Shown here piece after piece: positions 37,423-46,445 of a stretch of DNA of 64,000 nt. The stretch lies in assembly GCF_029168945.1 (NCBI RefSeq), contig NC_083607.1, forward strand, positions 39,355,257 through 39,419,256, in the 5' to 3' direction. Source of the DNA: Cannabis sativa (Eukaryota; Streptophyta; Magnoliopsida; Rosales; Cannabaceae). Below the pieces are notes generated by a model. That model was given only the letters and a program-made list of their open reading frames with translations, searched no databases and had not been told where the DNA came from. Both the position numbers and the translations under genes were made by a program. The stretch's first letter is position 1; every line of letters begins with the position of its first letter.

Positions 37423-39330
37423 GCTTCGACTTTCACAAAGGAAGGCTAATGTTGCATAAAAATTCAAGCTCACACTTCATTTTAAAATATCAAAAGAAGA
37501 AAGCACCATGGGGAGTAAGACAGACTTCAAGTAGTCCTTCCATTTTAGGAAGGAGGGTTGAAGACGTGCCATACCCCTAGTGATCTTTCTTGCACGAAAA
37601 ACATTGTGCATTTGAGAGTAACGTTGACTTTTTGTGAGGCAAGCTTTGGCTTCCTTAAAAGAAGGTTTAAGTTGCATATAAATTCAAGCTCAGACTTTGC
37701 TTGAAAAGATCAAAAGGTGAAAGCACCACGGGGAGTAAGACAAACTTCAAGTAGTCCTTCCATTTCAAGAAAGAGTGTTGAAGACGTGCAATACCCCTAG
37801 TGATCTTTCTTGCATGAAAAACAACGTGAAAGTGAGAGTCACGTTGAATTTTAATGAGGCAAGCTTTGGCTTCCTCAAAAGAAGGAAGAAATTGCATAAA
37901 AATTCAAGCTTAGACTTCGCTTGAAAAGATCAAAAGGAGAAAGTACCATGGAGAGTATGACAGACTTTAAGCAATCCTTCCTTTGTGGGAAGGAGGGTTT
38001 AAGACGTGTCATACCTCCAGTGATCTTTCTTGCATGAAAAACATCGTGCATGCGGGACTCACATTGAATTTTTATGAGGCAAGCTTCGGCTTTTGTGAAA
38101 GAATGCTAAAGTTGCATAAAAATTTAAGCTTAAACTTCGCTTAAAAAGATCAAAAGGAGAAAGCACCACAGGGAGTAAGATAGACTTCCAGGCAGTTCTT
38201 CCATTCCGGGAAAGAGGGTTGAGGTCATACCATACCTCTAGTGATCTTTCTTTCACAAAAAAAAAAATAGTGCATTAGAGAGTCACGTTAAATTTTTATG
38301 AGGCAAGCTTTGGCATCCGTAAAATAAGGCTTAAGTTGCATAAAAAATTAAGCTTAAACTTCGCTTGAAAAGATCAAAAGGTTAAAGCACCACGACGAGT
38401 AAGACAGACTTCAAGCCGTCCTCCAATTTTGGGAAGAAGGGTTGAAGACGTGACGTACCCGCAGTGATCTTTCTTGCACGAAAAACATCAAGCATGCGAG
38501 AGTCACATTGAACTTTTATGAGGCAAGCTTTGACTTCCGAGAAAGAAGGCTGAAGTTGCATAAAAATTAAAGCTTAAACTTTGCTTGAAAAGATCAAAAG
38601 GAGAAAGCACCAAGGGGAGTAAGGTAGACTTCAAGCAATCCTTCAATTCTAGGAAAGATGGTTGAAGATGTGCCATACCCTTAGTGATCTTTCTTACTGA
38701 AAAAACACCGTGCCTGCGAGACTCACGTTGAATTTTTATGAGGCAAGCTTAGACTTCGCTTGAAAAGATCAAAAGGAGAAAGCACCACGGGGAGTAAGAT
38801 AGACTTCAAGCAGTCCTCCCATTTTGGGATGAAGGGTTGAAGACGTGTCATACCCTCAGTAATATTTCTTGCACAAAAAATATCGTGCATGCGAGAGTCA
38901 TGTTGAAGATTTATGAGGTAATGTTCGGCTTTTGTGAAGGAAGTCTGAAGTTGCATAAAAATTTAAGATTAGACTTTGCTTGAAAAGATCAAAAGGTGAA
39001 AGCACCACGGGGAGTAAGACAGACTTCAAGCAGTCCTTCCAATCCCGAAAGTAGGGTTGAAGATGTGGCATACCCCCTGTTATCTTTCTTGCACAGAAAA
39101 CATCGTGCATGAGAGACTCACGTTGAATTTTTATGAGGCAAGCTTCGACATCCGTGAAGAAATGCTGAAGTTGCATAAAAATTCAAGCTTAGACTTGGTT
39201 TGAAAAGATCAAAGTGTGAAAGAGTCATTGGGAGTAAAGCAGACTTCAAGCATTCCTTCCATTCTAGGAAGGAGGATTGAAGATGTGTTGCACATCCAAT
39301 GGTCTTTCATGCACGGAGAGTAATGCGCCT
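37423..39330 (-). repeat. 219-bp tandem array, segment 6 (right end)
   Basis: About nine monomers, starting with the C5 right flank. The last monomer loses similarity near 39310-39330, where the internal region of the array-bearing element resumes. The block at 38735-38760 lacks part of a monomer, so copies are not all full length. Confidence 0.88.
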
Positions 39331-39801
39331 GGATCTCCTGAGCTCCAAAAAGCTCCAAGAGCTGCATGCACGCACCCCAGCATGTTCTGGGTATTCTATT
39401 TCCTTTAGTGAACTACAGGCCATCCAATGGCTTCTTAAGGAAAGACTCGAACTCTCAATAGGATAGGCAATTGTCCAGCAGGAAGTTCCTAGTTGGTTTA
39501 TAATTTCTCGAGTTACTTTCTCTGATGTAACTACTTGTTTGTAGTCACACCAGGCAACAAAAACCTTTTGTGCAAACTGTGCAAAAAATGGTCTGCCTCA
39601 ACCAATAATACCATAACTAGGCATGACTTGAGGATCAACGAACACTGACGGTACTGATGGTCTCCTCTCAGCCGCCACCATTACAAGATCAGTTTCTGAC
39701 CCACTACACAACCCAACGCAAATGTAGGGGAAGTAGTTTTCGGACAACAGATCTGGCCTTTGCATCGGTACCGGTGCTGGGTCTTTAGCTTGATTGAGTC
39801 G
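39310..39801 (-). other. Open stretch of unknown nature beside the array
   Basis: On the minus strand one frame runs from 39801 to a stop at 39307-39309, broken only by a TGA at 39598-39600 (67 and 96 codons). The translation contains VPSVFVDPQVMPSYGII and VVTSEKVTREIINQLGTS, which I do not recognise. It could be a gag-like relic of the array-bearing element or chance openness in a moderately GC-rich stretch. There is no suitable ATG at the beginning. Confidence 0.25.
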
Positions 39802-40252
39802 TTATACCTGATGACCCTTCTTGAGTTAGTCATCGTAAGCACATCGGGTCTTAGTTTCTTTCCCTGGCCCTAACACCTCTTGTTCCTCACCGTGTCTATT
39901 TAGTTATGTTTTAGTGGATGGAAAGGAACACGAGTAGGAGGATACAAGTGTCCAGTCATCTTGCAAGGGAGTTGGCTGGCCAGATTTGGGTTTTTGGGGG
40001 CGAGTGTGAGTATGCTGAGTGTTTCTAGGCTGCATGTGTTCATCTTCTGCACTTTCTTCAAGCGCCTAAGGGTGTAGACCCTCGGTCTGAACAATATCTC
40101 TGGCCAAGACCCTCTTGACCTTTGGCCAGACCCTATCAAGAAGTCATGTGGCCTTCCTTCTTCTTTCTTTGCACAAGCTCTTCCTTTTACTGGCTTGCAC
40201 TGGCGACCACCGTGCATGTTTCTTTCCTCAGCTCTAAATTAAAGCAGAAAAA
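39802..40252 (-). other. 5' internal region of array-bearing element
   Basis: This stretch is adjacent to the right LTR, which is the 5' LTR in minus orientation. A 105-codon minus-strand frame (40217-39900) has no recognisable domain. A primer-site-like CTGGCGACCACCGTG occurs at about 40198-40212, but on the plus strand, opposite to the orientation expected. Confidence 0.4.
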
Positions 40253-41205
40253 TGTTTACCAAGTTTTTTGGCAACTAAATATTTTTAGAGCTAAAGAAAG
40301 TAATAATGGAGTACATAGCAAAATAACAAATAAGAGATTTTACATGGTTCAGGCGTTAACTATCCTTAGTCCATGAGTCCATTTTATTAGGCTCTTTGAT
40401 CGGTAACTGTTTAAAAAAATAAAGATATAATGGACTAGAACTCCTTTCCCCGGTGTTCCTCTTGGAGAAGAGGAAGCTTAATAGGCATATTCTGGAGTTG
40501 ATAGTAGGGTTACAAAAATGTGTTTGCTTGGGATGATTAAGAATGGGCCTTTTTTCAAAGGAGAACTTCCTCCTCTTGTGCTTTTTCTGGGGTATTTATA
40601 AGCCAACTTCTTTGTATGTGCTACCTTGGATGGATCATTGTTGGGGCGAAATCCGATCATTGGATTAGTAGTGGTATATTTCCCATATGGCACTTAAGGG
40701 CATCAAGTCGTACGAGTTAGGCCTCGGACGCGTGTCACCTCAGGGCTTCTCCTATTTGAATTTCCCTTTATCCCTAGCTGTTGAATCATTTTCTCAAATA
40801 CACAAGGACATGCATGCTCTGTGCGATAGGGTATCGTGGGAGACAACCTCTGACATTGTACCCGAAAAAGCCTAATCACTAGGTCCATAGGCTGACACAT
40901 TTAGGTGAGGCTTCTACAGGCTAAAGGCGTACCCTGGTTTAGTGTGTCTCGAAGTGTATTGGCCCTTTTGGGAAAACCCATGCTTGCTGTGGGAGTCGAT
41001 GGCTTTAGTTCTTGGAATAGGGCTTGGCTCACAGATACCCTCCATGTAGCTGGCAGTCGGGGAACTCCCCTTTACATATAATTTTCTCACGAAGTTAGAG
41101 CCTTTGTCTTCCCGGAGCATCAGTCAGGAAAGTTGGGCAGCTAATGACTCCCTGGCTTTCCTTGATTAAAGTCCACGTGTCATGCTTACGAAAATGTGGA
41201 TAACA
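40253..41205 (-). repeat. LTR of the array-bearing element (5' LTR in minus orientation)
   Basis: 953 bp, partner of 4983-5914, with termini TGTTTACC and GATAACA. On the minus strand a TATAAATAC-like box lies about 600 bp into the LTR. The outer flank at 41206 is gypsy protease sequence whose continuation lies at 4982. Confidence 0.75.
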
Positions 41206-41618
41206 ACTTTGAATGCGAACTTGAACAAAATGTTGACAAAACCTTTGTTGTCGATCAAGACCCTAGAGACTTACTTTTTTGCAATCCATGCGTCATTTCA
41301 TAAAGGGTCATTTTGAGGAAAACTTACATTCTTAGCATCCTCCTCAATGAAGGTAATCAGGAGATTCATCATCCTCGGGCGCTCTGTGGGAGACTGTACC
41401 AGTGCACACATTTCTCCCTCCTCAACCTCTTTTAGATATCTCTTCTATGTGTTACGAGTACATCCGATGAGGTGGGGTCCACCCAAATTGTTAAAACATT
41501 CCTATCCACAGGTGGCGAAGCAATTCCAGGAGGATATGGAGTTCTTGGTCTTAGAGCAAGCAAAGCCACCCTAGCCGGAGCTGGCAGAGAAAGAAGAGCA
41601 AGTAAAGATGTTCTGAGA
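41206..41618 (-). pseudogene. Ty3/gypsy (Tat-like) gag end and protease N-terminal half
   Basis: Read from 41618 downward, a proline/alanine-rich frame (about 41618-41435) continues the gag frame from 42034 and ends in a stop. Further on, another frame gives EEDAKNVSFPQND, then VLIDNKGFVNILFKFAF at 41260-41206, matching the gypsy pattern in which a FPHND segment precedes the retropepsin LIDNGSS core. The catalytic loop is altered (DNKGF) and two stops intervene. The protein is cut at FAFK by the 36-kb insertion and resumes at 4982. Confidence 0.72.
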
Positions 41619-41627
41619 GTAGGGATG

Positions 41628-42024
41628 CACACGGAGCGGGGAATTAGCGGGGAGTGCTCTCCCCGTCCCCATCCCCATTAAAGATTTTAATCCCCATCCC
41701 CGCTTATTCCCCATCGCGGATGGGGCGAGGAATCCCCTAATAGAGCGGGGACGGGGCGGGGAACCTCCTATTGTAAAAATGAAATTTATTTTAAAATATT
41801 AAATGTATAAAATTATTAAATTACATAAAAGATAAAATATTAGATATTATTTACTATTCAATGTAGTAATTATTATACAAGAACACAACTTAAAAATTGT
41901 AAAAATGATATTAATATACTAAAAAAAATACAAATACATTTATAAAATATAAAATATTAATAAAAAATAATTAATAAAACGGGTCCCCGTCGGGGCGGGG
42001 AGTGTCATCCCCGTCCACGTCTAT
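41628..42024. mobile_element. 397-bp GC-rich MITE, hAT-like
   Basis: A short AT-rich core lies between ends rich in GGGGCGGGG and CCCCGTCC. The ends form an imperfect inverted repeat (CACACGGAGCGGGG against CATAGACGTGGACGGGG). It is flanked by a perfect direct repeat GTAGGGATG (41619-41627 and 42025-42033). Removing the element and one repeat copy (406 bp) joins the gypsy gag frame at 42266-42034 to the frame at 41618-41435 in phase. It has no coding capacity. Family assignment rests on style of termini and a duplication of 8-9 bp. Confidence 0.7.
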
Positions 42025-42033
42025 GTAGGGATG

Positions 42034-42293
42034 AGATCAGATGCAGTAGGTTCGTAGACAGTCGAAGAGAACAAAGGTCCTAGAAGGGACAAAGATGGGG
42101 CAGGAGTTTGGGATGCAAAGCTTGGAGCAGTTGTAGTAGGTGTTGGTGCAGGAGGGACTTTAAACGCTTGGATATAGGCATCCTTAAGGTTAATTATGCC
42201 TTGCGCCTTAGCCATGAATTCACTTAGGGTCTTGGCTCTCTTTCTTTGCATCTCTCTCCATAACAAGGAACCTATAGCTAACCCCGACTAGAG
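42034..42293 (-). pseudogene. Ty3/gypsy (Tat-like) gag fragment
   Basis: The minus-strand frame has ATG at 42266, although gag-like sequence ([13 protein letters not shown]) already starts upstream near 42293. It contains [19 protein letters not shown], matching the gag pattern in which a leucine-rich FLARAQ-INLE segment follows a tryptophan-containing stretch. A proline/serine-rich linker follows. The frame is cut on the left by the 397-bp MITE and on the right by the C3 LTR. It belongs to the same gene as 41618-41206 and 4982-4731. Confidence 0.7.
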
Positions 42294-44227
42294 TGTTAAC
42301 TCAAACTTTTAGGTCTCATTGTTTTGATGATTAACAAATATTTGATTATTATTTGTTACTAATAATTTGTTGATTTTGTAGAAAATTTAAAAGAGAAAAT
42401 AAATTTTCAAGACAAAATTGGTATGTTTACCAAACTTCATAAAGTGACCCAAAAAATGGATTCAACAAGCATATCATGAGCAAAAGATTCATCAAAGGAT
42501 CAACAATAGATATGGAAATTTATACCGCGGGGACCCGCCCCTAATGGGGTGGGGATTCCCCGTCTTGGTGGTTAATGGGGCGGTGGTGGGGGACAATTTC
42601 AATACTCGAAGCGAGGATGGGGCGGGGGCGGGGATAATACTATCCGCACCATATCCGACCCCAATATAGATATATATAATTTTCTTTTTATTCTTAACAT
42701 ATATATAGTATATATATGATTGATAATCAAAATTACTTTGATTATCATCCATAATTAAAATTATATATCATATGCTTAAATTATGAAGATCTAATGGCGA
42801 TAGTGAACTGATGATCGTCGTGGATTACATATGTAAAGATATTTTCTTCTCGATTCTTAATTTCATCTTTGTTTACTTTTTAATTTGTTGGGAGGCTTGA
42901 GAGGTATGAGACTATGATCCTATACTTGAGTTATGATTTTTTTTTAATTTTTTTTTTCAAACTTTGAGACATATTTAGTTTTTATTTTCTACTAGGTTAT
43001 GCTTTTTTTAGATAGGTTTATCTTTTATCTTCTATGAATTATGAATGCATAATAAATATTTGTGAGAATATTGGTTTAATTTATTTTTTTCAATTATTTT
43101 AAATTATTTCTTTTTCATTTTACCTTAATGGATACCCGATGGGTTCCTCATAACCGATGGGTATTTCCCTATCCCGAATTCGTTGGTTATTAGACAGGGA
43201 TGGGGCGGGGATGGGGGTAAATAGGTAGTGGGGATGGGGGCGGGGATTGCATTCCCCGTACATTACCCTCCCAATTTCCATCTCTAATCAACAACTCAAG
43301 ACCCTATTCAAAAGAGGTCTTCTAAAGCCCAAAATCAAAAGTCAACCCAAAAGTCAAAGTCAAAGTCAACATGGGATCAAAAACATGCAAATCAATCTAG
43401 GAGGCTCATCTCTATAAAGACTACTCAAAATCAAATGGTATAAATTTACTTTAGTCTTGTTAAAGTGATTTTCATAGCACACAAGGTTTTATAAATTCAA
43501 ATTTTGGCCCATTCACCAACTTGTGCAACAAGTTTTCTCACCAGATAGTACAAAAAATTTTTTTGACTGGATATCTGAATCACATTTCATTTAACTAAGA
43601 GAACAAAATCGGAATTTTTGAAATCGGATAATCGAGTAGAGAGTTATGGCTGTTTTAGTGCGAAAAATTAGGCTTTTCCCACTATCTGGATTTAGGTTAA
43701 CCGGTTTCAAAGCGGTTAACCGGTTCTCCATAAACCGATTACCCAGTTTGTAACCGGTAAATCAGTTTGCCCAGTGGGAGTCTCATTTTTTGTGTCCAAC
43801 GGCTATTTTTCACCCCAACACTATATAAACTCAATTTTCACTCAAAAAATTAAGTTGGTTGAGCATTTATGTCTAATACCTAACCTATCTAAGTGAGATG
43901 AATGAGCTTCCAAGTTTAAAATCCAACAAATATTTTTCACACACTTTGAGCAAAATTTTGTGGTTATTCATCTTGAGTGTGCTTGCTTATCACTCTAGGT
44001 TTCCATTGTATTATCATAATTCTAAAGTGATTTTGCTTGTAATATCAAACACATTTTCATATTGTGATTGAGGTGAGGTTGGCACCGGTATTGTAAACAA
44101 CCCGGTTATAGTGAGATTGGCACTTCAATAATCCGAGAAAGAGGTTAATAGTCCTCGGGGATGTGAAAATATTGTAAGAGGTTTGGAAACACCTTGGTGA
44201 AAATTTCTCGGTTGTAGGGGTTAGTCA
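42294..44227 (+). repeat. Copia element C3: 5' LTR, first part
   Basis: It starts TGTTAACTCAAAC just inside the interrupted gypsy gag. The remainder of the LTR lies at 63575-63872. It is interrupted by the hAT-like element (42507-43286), whose duplicated site is intact, and then by C4 at AGTCA. The stretch 43295-44222 is otherwise without coding signal and carries a cluster of AACCGG motifs (43696-43775). Confidence 0.8.
42507..43286. mobile_element. 780-bp hAT-like non-autonomous element
   Basis: Terminal inverted repeats TAGATATGGAAATT and (complement of the right end) TAGAGATGGAAATT are flanked by a perfect 8-bp target duplication ATCAACAA (42499-42506 and 43287-43294). Eight-bp duplications are typical of hAT elements. 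GC-rich subterminal regions full of GGGGCGGGG surround an AT-rich core. No transposase frame is present. Confidence 0.85.
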
Positions 44228-46110
44228 TGTTGGGTTTTATGCCCTAAATAAAACTCTTTACAATCTGATTAGTTATCAATATAAGAAATTTGAAGTGATT
44301 GTTATTTGCATGAATTTTACATGGTAATGGTTTAATATGTTTATTATGTTTACACACAGAATCAGTTAAATCCAGATCATATGTTTATTCACAATTACAG
44401 TATCGTCAACACAGTGGATTGTGATTGTGATCATATGAATCAAAAGACTTGGTCCCTGTTTCATCAGTGTTATTGGATTTACACTAATGTGATAATCAGC
44501 GATGATGTGTACTTACACTTTGAGTAAGTGTTATGTTCTTTCCAGGACATTAGTAAAGTATACTAGATTCGAATGTATGGAGTATACATTGGACTAGACC
44601 GATATTGTAACTAAGTTTAGAAATTACAAACTTACCGTTATATATATCTTTCCAAGTCAATATCAGTAGTTGATCTTAAGATTAAAAGAATCTAAATCCT
44701 GATATGCTTAGGCTCAACTCAGGAGTGCTATTCATGTTCTTTGATTTATTAGTTAAGCCTACTTTTAGGTCAGGGTGACACGTATATTTTGGGAACATGA
44801 TAGTATGATTGAGTGGGAGTGCAGGAATCTATAGCTTCTACTGGTGTATAGAAGTCAAGTGATGATTCCCTTCGAGCTTAGCAAATAGAAGTAAATGGAT
44901 GAGCTCTTGTTTAACTGACTAATTATTAGATCACTAAACACCATTTACAGGTAGCTAAGTGTTTTAAGGGGCAAAATACATTGAGGGGTGAGAACGGTAA
45001 AGAAATCCCATCTCGATGTAGATCATCTATATAGAGGATCTTTAAATCACAATAAGATTATAACAATGGTTAAATGAGTTAGCATATTGATATCGTGAAA
45101 CATATAATATGCTCTATATAAGTCTGAGAGTGCAATTCTAAGTTTTAAGAGTGGATTCAACAAAGAATTAATAAGTAGGAATTTACTTGGTAAATTTGGT
45201 TCACTTATTGGAAGCTCAGCATATAGATCCATGGTCCCCATTCTAGTTGAGAGCATTCTGCTTGTAAGACTCATTAATTCATTCGTGATTGATCAATTAT
45301 AATTCTAAAGTTAGACTATGTCTAATTTGTGAATTTTCACTAAGCAGGGGTGAAATTGTAAAGAAAAGAGATTCTAGGTTTATTTATTTATTAATGGACT
45401 TGATATGTCTAGTTAATAATTAAATTAAATGACAATATTATTTAATAATCTGTTTTAGTTATTAAATAATTAGTTTTGGCATTTAAAAGGTTCGAATTGA
45501 AAAATTGGCATTTTTGAGAAAATAGAGATAAAATTTGTTAAAACTGCAAAATCAAGTGGGGCCCATAAACTACACCATGGCCGGCCACTTATTGTGGATT
45601 TTCAAATTAATATTTTCATTATTTTAATGCCAAATAATTCCTAACCTAAACCTAGTAGTTGCCTATAAATAGAAAGTGATGGCTCAGTCAAAATACATGC
45701 TTTAATTAATCTTCTGACAGAAATTTCTCTCTTCAGAAAAACTGAGCCTTCCCTAGTTTCTATACCTGGCCGAAACCCTCTTCTCTTTTCTCTCTTCATA
45801 AATTTCGACCCTAGTGAAAGAGTGAGTGCCCACACACAACAAGTAGTAACTCAATCATAGATTGGAAGACTGTGAAGGATCAAACTTAAAGAAGAAGGAC
45901 ATTTGGGCTCAGGTCTTGATTATACTCTGCTACAGAAAGGATACAAGGGTTAGAGATCTGAGTGGAAGGAGACATTAATTCCGCTGCATCAATGTAAGGT
46001 TTTCTTAATTTTATATGTGTTTAATTTATCGTTTTAGAAAGTTCATATTTAGGGTGTTAAACAACATACTTGTGAGTAGATCTAAGATCCTGGTAAAATA
46101 AATTCCAACA
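44228..46110 (+). repeat. C4 5' LTR
   Basis: 1883 bp from TGTTGGGTTTTATGCCC to TTCCAACA, TATAAATA at 45664-45671. Relative to the 3' LTR it lacks about a dozen bases near 44822 and has a single copy of a 62-bp segment that is doubled there. Confidence 0.92.
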
Positions 46111-46112
46111 AC

Positions 46113-46126
46113 TGGCCTCAGAGCCA
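46113..46126 (+). promoter_or_regulatory. C4 primer binding site
   Basis: TGGCCTCAGAGCCA, two bases after the LTR end. Two mismatches from the initiator-tRNA-Met complement TGGTATCAGAGCCA. The same spacing is seen in C2. Confidence 0.7.
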
Positions 46127-46445
46127 TGGTAATTGATTTGCTTGCAAGAAATTTAAACTTTAAAACGATTATTTGTTATTTGGATGGTTTCATGTTGTAT
46201 TGAGTGTTATATGATGATTGATTGATGTTTCTAAATTTTCGTAAACAATAATTGAAATTTTGTTTCTGGAATTATTTTTATTGGATAGTATGGAAAAAAT
46301 TAAGCAAGTTACTTTTTTACAGAACTCAATTTCAATTTAATTTGAATTAGTTATGATTTTTTGAAGATTCAAAAAAAGATAAGGTGGCTGTGCACCATCA
46401 CGTGCGCGCGGATTCAGACAGCAACGACCGAGCTTGCTGTCTGAA

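Larger units (their letters stand above)
4983..41205 (-). mobile_element. 36.2-kb LTR element carrying the 219-bp tandem array (composite, with nested insertions)
   Basis: Two similar direct repeats (4983-5914, 40253-41205) bound this unit. Both read TGTTTACC to GATAACA, so they start TG and end CA. Outside them, the two halves of one gypsy protease rejoin, which shows that everything between arrived as one insertion or grew within one. The target duplication is imperfect: TCTTG on the left, CTTTG on the right after one extra A. Removing nested Copia insertions leaves about 12.9 kb, of which about 9.5 kb is tandem array. Minus orientation is inferred from a TATA-like box read on the minus strand (complement of GTATTTATA in both LTRs) and a purine-rich tract next to the left LTR. 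No pol is visible, so it is non-autonomous. Confidence 0.7.

Noticed and set aside
6440..39330. CRISPR-like array
   Set aside because: The whole 219-bp unit is repeated; there are no short identical repeats separated by unique spacers, and all context is plant retrotransposon.
41640..43260. CpG island or promoter of a host gene in the GGGGCGGGG-rich stretches
   Set aside because: The GC-rich stretches coincide with subterminal parts of two small transposons with direct-repeat flanks, and no host coding sequence follows.
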